From Micromonospora sp. NBC_01699 (lineage in GTDB: Bacteria; Actinomycetota; Actinomycetes; Mycobacteriales; Micromonosporaceae), in NCBI RefSeq assembly GCF_036250065.1, contig NZ_CP109199.1:62001-126000 (forward strand): a stretch of DNA of 64,000 bases, written 5' to 3'. Position 1 is the first letter of the stretch. Every line of letters begins with the position of its first letter. The notes beneath the pieces are model-generated. The model did not search any database. It was not told the origin of the DNA and saw nothing but the letters and a program-made list of their open reading frames with translations. This document shows, one piece after another, positions 8,598-16,624 of the stretch. Made by a program: the position numbers and the translations under genes.

Positions 8598-10193
8598 ATG
8601 CGGGGGAGCGACAGTCGGGAGGTGAACCCGGCGAACGAGGTGGGCCGGGCCCCGGACCCGTACAGTGCCACCTCCCCGGGCGAGTTCGTCGCGGCGATGC
8701 GGGCGTTGAAGGAGTGGTCGGGCCTGACCTACCGGCAACTCCAGCGCCGCGCGGAAGCCCTCGACGAGTTGCTTCCGCACAGCACGGTCGCCGCCGCGCT
8801 CAGCCGCAACACCCTGCCCCGCGAGGAACTGGTGACCGGTTTCGTGCGAGCCTGCGGCCAGGACGAGAAGACCGCGGGCGGCTGGCTCGGCGTACGCAAG
8901 CGGATCGCCGCCGGGCTGCCCATCCCGACCGGGTCGACCGCCGCGCCGGCTCCGGCCGCCGCCGGGCCCGCGCCGGATTCAGATCCAGACACGGGTACGG
9001 ATGAACCGTCCGACGCCGCGGTAGCGGTTACCGAGGAGGGTGAGGCCGAGGACGTACCGGTGGAGGAGCCGGCGGCGGATGACCCGGCTCCGGCGGTCCC
9101 GGCTTCGGCGGTGACCGGGCCGGCGGACGAGCCGGTGGATGCGTCTGTGGACCCGGTGGCGGTCGGGACGGATCGGGACGGCGCCGACCGGGACGAGGCG
9201 GTACAGGACCGTGACCAGCAGGACAGCCCGGTACGGGACAGGGTCGGCGTCGAACCGGTTGTGTCGTCCTTCGCCTCGGGAGCACTCGCCTCGACGGTCG
9301 CGCGGCGCAAGCGGGACGAGTGGGTCGGCACGCACCGCTACGACCCCGCCGTCGAGGTGCCGCGTCCGGCCGGGCTGCGCTGGCTGGTGCCGCCGATCAT
9401 GTACCGGACCGGTTGGGCCACCCGCGTGCTCTCCGCCGGACTCGTTGTCATCCTCGTCCTCGTCGCCTCGGCGGTGACCGTACGGATCATCCGCGAGGTG
9501 CGCGACGGCGATCCGGGCGTGCTCCCGTCGAGCCAGGCCGAGGCTCCCGACGGTGAGGAGGAAGGGACCGAGACCGGCGACGCCCTCGACGACGGCGCGA
9601 TCGACGGCACACCCTCGGCACCGGCTCAGGGACCGACGCCGACCCCGGCTCCGGGCAGTGCATCGGCCCAGCCGCCGGCCAAACCGGCCGTCTCGAAGCC
9701 CACCACCGCGAAACCCGCCGCCACCAACAACCGGAGCACCACCTTCGCCGGGGTGTACGCGATCCGTCCGGCGCACACCTCGCTCTGTATCGGCGAGGGT
9801 CCGGAGCTGTACAAGCCTTCGCAGCGGACCGTGCTCGGTCAGCAGAGCTGCGAGCAGGCCGGGCCGCCGACGATTCTCGAACGGGTCAGCGGAAGCACCT
9901 ACCGGATCAAACTCGACCATCCGACGTACGGCATCGGTTGCGCCACGGTGGACGGTGAAGCGGCCGGCGACGGATTTCTGCTCGCGGGCGCCAACTGCGG
10001 CGCGAGTCGGAAAGACCAGCAGTTCACCCTCGAACCGGTCACCACACCGGCGATCGGTCACCGCGTACGTTCCGTGGCCGGGAGCGGTTTCTGCATCGGT
10101 GTCTACCGGGGCAGTCGGGACGTGGGTGCGCAACTGATTCAGACCAGGTGCGACGGCGGCAGGCACCAGGTGTTCGTCTTCGAAGCACGCTGA
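8598..10193 (+). CDS. Membrane-anchored HTH protein with C-terminal ricin-like ectodomain (paralogue 1)
   Basis: A 531-residue protein. Residues ~25-110 form a cytoplasmic helical HTH-like domain (FVAAMRALKEWSGLTYRQLQ, STVAAALSRNTLPREEL, then FVRACG) of the kind widespread in actinomycetes. A long acidic Asp/Glu/Val-rich region follows, then a conserved juxtamembrane block (DPAVEVPRPAGLRWLVPP) and one membrane segment (~ residues 280-300, AGLVVILVLVASAVTV). After a Pro/Thr/Ala linker comes an outer domain of ~150 residues with Cys pairs and repeated segments (SLCIGEG, GFCIGVY), which reads as beta-trefoil/ricin-like. ATG 8598 is chosen for its gaagaggcggta ribosome binding site. The topology resembles RodZ-like proteins; DNA binding is unproven. 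A close paralogue follows at 10266. Confidence 0.7.
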   Translation: MRGSDSREVNPANEVGRAPDPYSATSPGEFVAAMRALKEWSGLTYRQLQRRAEALDELLPHSTVAAALSRNTLPREELVTGFVRACGQDEKTAGGWLGVRKRIAAGLPIPTGSTAAPAPAAAGPAPDSDPDTGTDEPSDAAVAVTEEGEAEDVPVEEPAADDPAPAVPASAVTGPADEPVDASVDPVAVGTDRDGADRDEAVQDRDQQDSPVRDRVGVEPVVSSFASGALASTVARRKRDEWVGTHRYDPAVEVPRPAGLRWLVPPIMYRTGWATRVLSAGLVVILVLVASAVTVRIIREVRDGDPGVLPSSQAEAPDGEEEGTETGDALDDGAIDGTPSAPAQGPTPTPAPGSASAQPPAKPAVSKPTTAKPAATNNRSTTFAGVYAIRPAHTSLCIGEGPELYKPSQRTVLGQQSCEQAGPPTILERVSGSTYRIKLDHPTYGIGCATVDGEAAGDGFLLAGANCGASRKDQQFTLEPVTTPAIGHRVRSVAGSGFCIGVYRGSRDVGAQLIQTRCDGGRHQVFVFEAR

Positions 10194-10265
10194 ACCACCG
10201 ACGGCGCCACCATTCCGGTCGACCGGAATCGGCAGGAGAGCGGACCATCACGGGGTGAGGTAATC

Positions 10266-11915
10266 GTGTCGACGCACAACAGTGGTACGCCCGAGAAGGC
10301 CGGCGACGGCGGAAACGCCGTACCGGGCCCGCCGGATACGCTGGCGTCCCCGGCGGCGTTCGTCAGGGCGATGCGGGTGTTACGACAATGGTCGGGCTTC
10401 ACCTATCGCCAGTTGCAGGGCCGGGCCCAGGCGGTCGGGGACGTGCTGCCGCACAGCACTCTCGCCGCGGTGCTCGGCCGGGGCACGCTGCCGCGCGAGG
10501 AACTGCTGCGCGCGTTCGTCCGCGCCTGTGGCGGCTCGGACACGGCGGTCGAGCAGTGGGTCGCGGTCCGCAAGAGCATCGCCGCCCGGACCGAGCCCGC
10601 AGAAGACCCGGAGCCCGCCGAACCAGCGAAGCACGTCGAGCCGGCAAAGTACGTCGAGCCGCCGAAGCACACCGAGCTCGTGGCGTATGCCGAGCCGGCA
10701 GAGCAAGCCGGGCCCGTGGAGTACGCCGTGCGTGCGGAGCTTGCCGAGCCGGCGGACCATGCCGCGCTCGCCAAGCATGCCGAGCCTGCCCGGTTCGCGA
10801 CGCATGCCGGGCCCGTGGAGCAATCCGGGGCTGCGAAGCACACCGGGCATGAGAAGCACACCGGGCGTGGGAAACACGCCGCGCCGGTGACCGCGACAGA
10901 GACGGCCGTGCAGGCGAACTGGGCTGCGGAGGCGGGTTCCGCTGTGGGGGCTGGCCCGGCTGTGGTGGTGGATACGGCCGGGGAACCGGTGGCGGCGGGC
11001 GACGGGCCGGTCGGCGGATCGGCGGCCGCGGTGGACGGATCGGCGGCGATCCCCGAGGAGCCGGACGGTCTCGGGGACGGGTGGCCGACGACGCAGTCCA
11101 CGCACCGCCCGTTGGCTGCCGCGACGGCAATCCAGGAGCGGTACCGGTGGACGGGCGTACATCGGCGGGATCCGGCGGTCGACGTGCCACGGCCGGCGGG
11201 GATGCGCTGGCTGATCCCGCCGATCATGTACCGGACCGGCTGGGCGTCGAGGGTGCTCTCCGGGGCGTTGGTGCTGGTCCTCATCCTGATCAGCACCGGA
11301 GCGGTGGTGCGTTACCTCCGTCCCACCTCAGGTGAGAACCGCACCCCCGGCGTCGAGGATCCACCGAACGCGCTGGACGGGCTGGCGGCGGAAGGCATCG
11401 ACGTGTCGGTGCAGGACGGGATGACGGACGGGACGGCGGAACCGGCCCCGAACGGGTCGGCTGCCGCCTCGGTCACCTCCACCAGCCCGCCGGTCAGCCT
11501 GAGCGCCGCACCCTCCGCGACGGGACTACCGACGCCGAAGGCTCCGGCCGGAGACAAGGATTCGGTGTCGCAGCCCAAGCCGAAGGCGAAGCCGTACCTG
11601 ACCGCCTCGGTGAACGCGTACTGCCGGGGCGGCGGGAGCTGGGCGTACAACATCTCCGGGACGCTGCACAACTCGTCGGTCGGTTCCGACCCGCACGGGT
11701 ACGTCGACCACCGGAACGGCACCGTCCACGGTTACCCGATCGACGGCGACGGCTCGGCCAGCTTCTACGGGAGCGTACCGAGGTCTTCCGTTCCGGGTCA
11801 CCTGCTGACGTCGGCCACGGCAGGATGGCGGCTGGAAGTGTGGGTGAACGGCGACATGAAAACCGGCACCCGGGTCAGCACCTCCGGGACGGTGAGCCGC
11901 CCAACGGGCTGCTGA
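10266..11915 (+). CDS. Membrane-anchored HTH protein with distinct ectodomain (paralogue 2)
   Basis: A 549-residue protein with the same layout as its upstream neighbour. The N-terminal HTH-like domain (WSGFTYRQLQGRAQAVGDVL, STLAAVLGRGTLPREELL) and the juxtamembrane/TM block (DPAVDVPRPAGMRWLIPPIM) are nearly the same, so the pair arose by duplication. The middle is a degenerate 15-residue-scale repeat rich in EPAKH/AEPAE/THAGP units (about 10600-10880). The outer ~105 residues (from KPYLTASVNAYC to the final Cys) show no similarity to the ricin-like domain of the first copy and look like a beta-sandwich with two conserved Cys and Tyr/Gly/His-rich strands. The GTG at 10266 has ggtgagg upstream. 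The 72-nt gap to the upstream gene suggests co-transcription. No function can be assigned. Confidence 0.68.
   Translation: MSTHNSGTPEKAGDGGNAVPGPPDTLASPAAFVRAMRVLRQWSGFTYRQLQGRAQAVGDVLPHSTLAAVLGRGTLPREELLRAFVRACGGSDTAVEQWVAVRKSIAARTEPAEDPEPAEPAKHVEPAKYVEPPKHTELVAYAEPAEQAGPVEYAVRAELAEPADHAALAKHAEPARFATHAGPVEQSGAAKHTGHEKHTGRGKHAAPVTATETAVQANWAAEAGSAVGAGPAVVVDTAGEPVAAGDGPVGGSAAAVDGSAAIPEEPDGLGDGWPTTQSTHRPLAAATAIQERYRWTGVHRRDPAVDVPRPAGMRWLIPPIMYRTGWASRVLSGALVLVLILISTGAVVRYLRPTSGENRTPGVEDPPNALDGLAAEGIDVSVQDGMTDGTAEPAPNGSAAASVTSTSPPVSLSAAPSATGLPTPKAPAGDKDSVSQPKPKAKPYLTASVNAYCRGGGSWAYNISGTLHNSSVGSDPHGYVDHRNGTVHGYPIDGDGSASFYGSVPRSSVPGHLLTSATAGWRLEVWVNGDMKTGTRVSTSGTVSRPTGC
10600..10880 (+). repeat. 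Degenerate short repeats coding an EPAKH/AEPAE linker
   Basis: Diverged units of about 15-30 bp around gagccggcgaagcac encode the acidic-basic Pro/Ala linker of the second HTH-TM protein. The array keeps the reading frame. Confidence 0.6.
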
Positions 11916-11935
11916 CCGCGGGGCGGGGATCGGGC

Positions 11936-12400
11936 TCAGCCTTCACGCTCGGGTTGTCGCAGGTGGACGTGACAGCCGGTGGGGTGAGCAGCGCCGCGAC
12001 CGGCTGCCCGGGATGACGACGCCCGAGCGCTCGGACCGCCTCCGTCGGGTCGTCGCCGGGCCGGGTCGCCGACGGCGGAGACTGCGGCGCCGGGATCGGC
12101 TGGTCCGGGTTGGTCGGGGTTGGTCGGCACGACCGCCGTGATCGACAGTTCGAGGTACGCCAACACGCGGCGACCGCCGAGGCCACACGGGCGCCCAGGC
12201 GCGAAGCCGTGCACCTGGTCGGGGCGGAGCACGTCGACCTGCCACGTCTCGGCGTACTGGCGGAGCGCGGGGGTCGGCTGCTGCTGGGCGGCCTCGACGG
12301 TGACCGCCAGGGTGAGGTGCAGCCCGTGGACCAGGCGGACCAGCTCGGCCAGCGGGGGCGCGGCCGCCCGGCTGGCGCGTACGAGCAGGCGGGCGGCCAC
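11936..12400 (-). CDS. Orphan protein of unknown function
   Basis: A 154-residue frame whose codons from 12400 to about 12100 have nearly 100% G/C at third positions, the normal coding signature here, whereas the alternative frames do not. The N-terminal two thirds reads as a helical domain (LAELVRLVHGLHLTLAVTVE, PALRQYAETWQVDVL) followed by GRRVLAYLELSITAVV; the last third is Pro/Arg/Ala-rich and may be disordered. The GTG start at 12400 has no convincing ribosome binding site and no earlier in-frame start exists, so the gene may have lost its N-terminus. It lies downstream of the XRE regulator on the same strand (87 nt) and converges on the HTH-TM gene. I do not recognise the family. Confidence 0.45.
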   Translation of the reverse strand: MAARLLVRASRAAAPPLAELVRLVHGLHLTLAVTVEAAQQQPTPALRQYAETWQVDVLRPDQVHGFAPGRPCGLGGRRVLAYLELSITAVVPTNPDQPGPADPGAAVSAVGDPARRRPDGGGPSARASSSRAAGRGAAHPTGCHVHLRQPEREG

Positions 12401-12486
12401 TCGGGTCGACCAGCCAGTTGCGGTGCAGAACCTGGCCGTATTTCGTGCTCGGCCAGATCGAGGGTCCTGGTGGTTGTTGTCGAAGG

Positions 12487-13824
12487 TTACGTCGCGCCGA
12501 TGCGCTGGGCGAAGTCGCGGATACCCGGTAGGGCGCCACGGGTGTCGGCGGACAGTAGGGCGCGGGTCAGGTCCTGTGACCAGGATCGGTAGCGAACCTC
12601 CTGGGGCACGTCGCGCTCGGCGGCGACCAGGGCCTGGAAGGTGCTTGATGAGCGCCCTCGGCCGTACAGGGCGAGGGCGGTGTCCTGCCAGTAGCGGGCC
12701 CGTCGCTCAGGCGAGGTGATCCGGGCAGGGTCGACCATGCGGGCGTAGTCGACGGCGGCGCCGTAGTCACCGAGGACCCGGGACACGCTGATTTTGTAGA
12801 CGGCCAGTTCGAGGGAATTGAACCTTTCGACCTCGATGTTCCGTCCTCGCGTGATCGCGTCCCCGGCTTCGTCGAGCAGGGTCCAGGCGGTATCGCGATC
12901 ATCCAGTAGCGCGGCGGTGTACGACGCCACGGCGAGTAGTTGCCCGTACATCGCGGTCTGCTGCGGATCCGCAAGGCCGGTGTCGGCATCGAGTTGCCGC
13001 GCGGCGTTCAGGACAAGTCGTTGTGCGCCATCCCTATGACGGCCCCGGCGTAGCACTGTGGCAGCGAGCCGCGTCGCCTCCGCGATGATCAGGGGATCTC
13101 CGCTGGCGCGAGCGGCCTGTACGGCACGATCTGCGGTTGCGCAGGCCATGCCGTCGTCGTGCAGCTTGATCAGCAGTTGGGTGGCGACCGAGTACGCCTG
13201 TGCCAGCAGTGCGGAGGCCGATTCCACCTGGTCCACGGCAGCGTGGTCACGGGTAGCGGTGGCCTGGGCGAGCAGCATGGGCACGCGCCGGGCGAGCTGC
13301 GTGTAGCGGCACGCGCGGAACTGGGCACCGGCAGCCGCGATCTGCGCCGCGAGCTGCTGTTCCGGTAGTGATGTGGCGCTCACGCGGCCAAAAATGACAT
13401 CGTCCACGCTCAACGACTGTCCGGCCGTCGCTGCTGTCGGCATCAGGGCGGCGGTCGTGGTGAGTCCGAGAGTTCCGGCGAGCAGATTACGTCGACGCAT
13501 CGAGTCACCACCATCGCTGTTGGAGTCTCCCGTCACCCTAGCCACGTCGGGGTCCCCGACGGTGGATGACGCGGCCAGCCCGAGCAGATGTGGTGGGATT
13601 CCGTATACCTCGGCAAGCCGACGTAACTCGGCGATGGTCCAGTTGCGCCTTCGGCCGTTCTCCCACCGTGACATGGTCGACGCTGAATAGCCGGCGAGAC
13701 GACCGGCATCTTCGAGGGTCAGCCCAGCTGCGGTGCGGGCAGTGCGCAGCAACGCACCGACCTCACCGGCCGTGGCGGCGGTGACGATGCTGGGTATCAC
13801 CGTCCAAGCGGGATCGGTAGACAT
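12487..13824 (-). CDS. XRE-family regulator with long TPR-like C-terminal domain
   Basis: A 445-residue protein. Residues ~20-80 form a classical XRE helix-turn-helix (GALLRTARTAAGLTLEDAG, then SASTMSRWENGRR). A DSMRRRNLLAGTLGLTTTAA segment looks like a Tat signal but is internal and is common in this family of actinomycete regulators, so it is not read as an export signal. The remaining ~300 residues are helical repeats, probably a ligand or partner-binding domain. ATG 13824 is chosen because gcggaggcggtc lies just upstream; a longer frame begins at 13863 without a ribosome binding site. It diverges from the acyltransferase-dehydrogenase pair, and the shared intergenic region contains two palindromes that fit autoregulation. 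Confidence 0.85.
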   Translation of the reverse strand: MSTDPAWTVIPSIVTAATAGEVGALLRTARTAAGLTLEDAGRLAGYSASTMSRWENGRRRNWTIAELRRLAEVYGIPPHLLGLAASSTVGDPDVARVTGDSNSDGGDSMRRRNLLAGTLGLTTTAALMPTAATAGQSLSVDDVIFGRVSATSLPEQQLAAQIAAAGAQFRACRYTQLARRVPMLLAQATATRDHAAVDQVESASALLAQAYSVATQLLIKLHDDGMACATADRAVQAARASGDPLIIAEATRLAATVLRRGRHRDGAQRLVLNAARQLDADTGLADPQQTAMYGQLLAVASYTAALLDDRDTAWTLLDEAGDAITRGRNIEVERFNSLELAVYKISVSRVLGDYGAAVDYARMVDPARITSPERRARYWQDTALALYGRGRSSSTFQALVAAERDVPQEVRYRSWSQDLTRALLSADTRGALPGIRDFAQRIGAT

Positions 13825-13859
13825 GACCGCCTCCGCATCACGATGGGTAATTCGAGGGT

Positions 13860-13893
13860 GCAAGCCACTTGCGGGTCATGCAAGCGGCTTGCA
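13860..13893. promoter_or_regulatory. Two phased palindromes, probable XRE operators
   Basis: Site 1 is GCAAG-CCA-CTTGC (13860-13872). Site 2 is TGCAAGC-G-GCTTGCA (13879-13893). Their centres are 20 bp apart, close to two helical turns. A further gcaagc half-site runs on from site 2. The sites lie 36 nt before the XRE start and about 110 nt before the acyltransferase start, where one regulator could control both directions. Confidence 0.65.
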
Positions 13894-14001
13894 AGCCCTG
13901 CGTCGACATCTGCGGACTGGGACATCACCAGCGTGGACTGGAGCGTGCTGAAGGGCCTCCGCGTTCGGCGGAGCAGCCTCGAAACGCGGAGGGAGACCGT
14001 G

Positions 14002-14790
14002 ATGAAGCACGCCAATACCCCACTGGATGCTCCAGCCACTGCTCTGAGCCTGATCGGGGCAGGCTTACTCAGAGTGGGCAGGGGATCTCGGATTGATTCC
14101 ACAGCGGTGTTCCTGCCGACTGACCGGATTGGTGCGCCGCGAGGCATCACCCTGGGTGCTCGGGTCACGGTCGGTGCGTTCGCGGTGATTCACGGCGGTG
14201 CGCATCTCGGCGAGGGAAGCTATGTCGGGCATCGCGTGATCGTGGGTGAGCCGGAATTCGGGTACGCGGTGCGGCAGGTCCACCCTGGTGCGGGTGACAT
14301 CACTACCGTGGGCGCGGGCACCGTTCTACGCGCGGGCGTGGTGATCTATGCCGGGGTCCGGATTGGCGAGAACAGCTCCGTCGGGCACCACACCCTGCTG
14401 CGTAGCGGTGTCACGGTCGGCACGCACACCCAACTGGCCGCGAACCTGACCGTGGAGCGTGGCACCAGGATCGGTAGTGGTGTCCGGTGTTCGCCGGGCT
14501 CGCACCTCACCGCCGAGACGGTGGTTGCCGACTCGGTGTTTCTCGGCGCGGGCATACGCACGATCAACGACAAGCAGTTGATCTGGCGGGACCCGGAGAA
14601 CGAACAACCACTGACACCACCCCGCTTCGAGTACGGCTGCAAGGTGGGTTCGGGTGCGGTCGTACTCGGTGGCATCGCTGTCGGCGCGCGGGCGTTGGTA
14701 GGAGCCGGTTCGGTGGTGACCCGCGACGTCGCGGCGGACGCGATCGTGTACGGCGTACCCGCTCGCCAGCATGGCTGGGTGACTCGATGA
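14002..14790 (+). CDS. Hexapeptide-repeat (left-handed beta-helix) acyltransferase
   Basis: A 262-residue protein made largely of hexapeptide repeats of the [LIV]GxxxS type (for example GARVTVGAFAVIHGGAHLGE, RIGENSSVGHHTLLRSGVTV, KVGSGAVVLGGIAVGARALV) and ending with VYGVPARQ, the usual end of WbbJ/LpxA-type and serine acetyltransferase-like enzymes. These trimeric enzymes move acetyl or acyl groups from CoA or ACP to sugars or amines. ATG 14002 follows a strong gcggagggaga ribosome binding site; the upstream in-frame ATG at 13843 would run through the operators. The stop overlaps the next start (ATGA), so the transferase and dehydrogenase are probably coupled. The acceptor is unknown. Confidence 0.82.
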   Translation: MKHANTPLDAPATALSLIGAGLLRVGRGSRIDSTAVFLPTDRIGAPRGITLGARVTVGAFAVIHGGAHLGEGSYVGHRVIVGEPEFGYAVRQVHPGAGDITTVGAGTVLRAGVVIYAGVRIGENSSVGHHTLLRSGVTVGTHTQLAANLTVERGTRIGSGVRCSPGSHLTAETVVADSVFLGAGIRTINDKQLIWRDPENEQPLTPPRFEYGCKVGSGAVVLGGIAVGARALVGAGSVVTRDVAADAIVYGVPARQHGWVTR

Positions 14791-15971
14791 TGACCCCGGC
14801 CATCACATGGCTGGAGCCGCTGCGACCCAGCGTTCCCGAACTCGGGGAGACTGCCTGGGATCGACTTTGCGGGTTGTCGACCGACGTGACCGAGCTTGTT
14901 CGCGATGCACCGACGCGGCCCCACCCGAGCAGGTCGAAATGGTTGATGCAGGTGCGTCGGACCCTCGCCGAGCAGGGCCACCACCCGCCGCCCGGTGCCG
15001 ATGCATCCGTTTGGCAGATTCTCGCCCAGTTCTGCGTGGGCTTTCACGACCTGGACCTGCGCGACGCAACCGGGCCGGGCCATGGCGCGATGATTCTGAA
15101 CGAGGCGGGCGAGCGGACGGCCTCGGTTTGGCGAGGGCGCCTCCAACAGGGAGACCTGGTGGGCATCGCCGCGACCGAGCGACACGGTGGTTCCCGTATT
15201 CGGGAGATCACCACCTCCGCCGTGCGGCAGGATGGTCGGTGGCGTTTGCGCGGGGAGAAGTGCTGGGTGTCTCGCCTGGCTGAGGCGTCGGGGTTCGTGG
15301 TGTTCTTTCGGGCCCCGGAGGGGTCGATCACCGCTGCGGTCGTCGATGCCTCGGAACCTGGCCTGGAGCGGGAGCTCATCGAGCCCCTTGGGTTGGATGG
15401 CTGGTCGTGGGGCATGCTTCGGCTACACGATGTCCCGGTCGATCCGGCGAATGATCTTTTGGGGCCGGCTGGCTCTGGCTTGGACGTGTTTCGGCGTCAC
15501 TTTGGCCGGTTCCGCCCTCTGGTTACCGCTACTGCCTTGGGTACTGCCGCCGGCGTGCACACATTCGTCACCGACTCGCTCGCGGCTGCTTGCCGGAGCG
15601 GCACGCTGCGGAGGGTGCGCGACAACGCGTTGATCATGCTTGGTCGGACCTACGCGGAGATCAACGCTGCGTTGCTTGCGGCAATCAGCGCCAACCGTCT
15701 GGCCTCGGCCGGGCATCCGTCGGCGGACCTTGTCTCCCGGACCGGCAAGGCCATGGGCGTCGACATCGCCTACCAGGCGACAGCCGACCTGGCGCCGCTG
15801 CTCGGCGCTCGCGGGTTTCAACGAATCAGCCCGATCGCGAAGGCCAGGGGCGATTTGACCGCGCTGCTGTACGCGGACGGCATCCACGACACCCTGTATC
15901 GGGCGGGAGGAATCGAGCTCATTGAGCGGTCGTTCCATCCGGGCTTTCACGTCAACCCGAGCGTCAGATGA
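14787..15971 (+). CDS. Acyl-CoA dehydrogenase-like flavoprotein, catalytic base not conserved
   Basis: A 394-residue protein with the acyl-CoA dehydrogenase (ACAD) fold order: N-terminal helices, a middle beta domain (ATERHGGSRIREI, GEKCWVSRLAEASGFVVFF) and a C-terminal helical domain. At the usual YEG(T) catalytic position the sequence reads LLYADGIHDTL. At the alternative helix-G position used by isovaleryl-CoA dehydrogenases it reads FGRFRPLVTA. Neither has the Glu, although the Asp could substitute. Such variants occur in specialised metabolism acting on carrier-protein substrates or as flavin oxygenases; this is inference. It starts inside the acyltransferase stop (ATGA) and its end overlaps the convergent Nudix gene by 8 bp. 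It is more weakly G/C-biased than the neighbouring core genes, compatible with accessory origin. Confidence 0.8.
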   Translation: MMTPAITWLEPLRPSVPELGETAWDRLCGLSTDVTELVRDAPTRPHPSRSKWLMQVRRTLAEQGHHPPPGADASVWQILAQFCVGFHDLDLRDATGPGHGAMILNEAGERTASVWRGRLQQGDLVGIAATERHGGSRIREITTSAVRQDGRWRLRGEKCWVSRLAEASGFVVFFRAPEGSITAAVVDASEPGLERELIEPLGLDGWSWGMLRLHDVPVDPANDLLGPAGSGLDVFRRHFGRFRPLVTATALGTAAGVHTFVTDSLAAACRSGTLRRVRDNALIMLGRTYAEINAALLAAISANRLASAGHPSADLVSRTGKAMGVDIAYQATADLAPLLGARGFQRISPIAKARGDLTALLYADGIHDTLYRAGGIELIERSFHPGFHVNPSVR

Positions 15972-16446
15972 CGTGGTTGCCGTCTTCCAGGTACTGGGTT
16001 CTTCCCTGGCTCAATGCGAGCAACGCAGCGGTTGCTCGGCGGGCGAGCAGGGGTGACAGGCGCCGCTCCGCCTCCTCCGGCGTCGACCAGGCCCAACTAC
16101 GGAGTTCGTCGGCGGGAAGCCTGATTTCCGCTGCTCGTGCCGGGTCGAGCAGACCGCCGTCGTAGACGAACATCACGCCATCGGTACGGCCCAACCGTGG
16201 TGGAACCCAGTCCACCACCAGCAGTCGGCCCGGTGTAACCGACAGACTCAACTCCTCGGTCAGTTCCCGGATCGCGGCGTTGTACGGCGACTCGTCACCA
16301 TCCACGACCCCTCCGGGAAGCTCCCAGTAGTCCTTGTACGTCGGCTCGACCAGCAGAATCCGGTCAACCCCATCACGTAGTAGCACGGCCGAGCCCATGC
16401 GCTTGCGTGGCAGTGTGGCGGTGTAGTCGTCAGAAAGCGTCGTCAC
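15964..16446 (-). CDS. Nudix hydrolase
   Basis: A 160-residue protein with an intact Nudix box (GGVVDGDESPYNAAIRELTE followed by EL), matching Gx5Ex7REUxEExGU apart from the terminal Gly, so Mg-dependent pyrophosphohydrolase activity is expected. WELPGG precedes it as in the MutT/ADP-ribose-pyrophosphatase type. The protein begins METHIONINE-Thr-Thr-Leu and keeps the core fold only. It converges on the dehydrogenase gene with an 8-bp overlap. The substrate cannot be predicted. Confidence 0.85.
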   Translation of the reverse strand: MTTLSDDYTATLPRKRMGSAVLLRDGVDRILLVEPTYKDYWELPGGVVDGDESPYNAAIRELTEELSLSVTPGRLLVVDWVPPRLGRTDGVMFVYDGGLLDPARAAEIRLPADELRSWAWSTPEEAERRLSPLLARRATAALLALSQGRTQYLEDGNHVI

Positions 16447-16559
16447 CAGCGGAAGCTACCGCGACGGGTGCCACCGTCCGCCGCGAATCGCGCTGAGTGG
16501 TTCATAGCTTCAGGGCCAGGACCTCGGCGCGGCTGCACCGGCAGTGTCACCTACGGCGA

Positions 16560-16594
16560 CGTGGCAGACCCGCCGCACCGGCAGGTCTGCCACG
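16560..16594 (-). terminator. Terminator of the CPBP protease gene
   Basis: An 11-bp perfect inverted repeat (cgtggcagacc, loop 13 nt) lies 30 nt beyond the stop at 16625 on the minus strand. The rest of the 16447-16624 interval shows nothing further. Confidence 0.7.
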
Positions 16595-16624
16595 GGGAGG
16601 GCGCGGGATCGCCGCCCGAATCGA

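Noticed and set aside
12487-13824. Tat-exported protein reading of the XRE regulator (RRRNLLAG motif)
   Set aside because: The motif is internal, after a cytoplasmic HTH domain; it is a known sequence quirk of this regulator family.
13843-14001. Longer N-terminus for the hexapeptide acyltransferase
   Set aside because: It would code through the two operator palindromes, and the strong ribosome binding site is at the internal ATG 14002.
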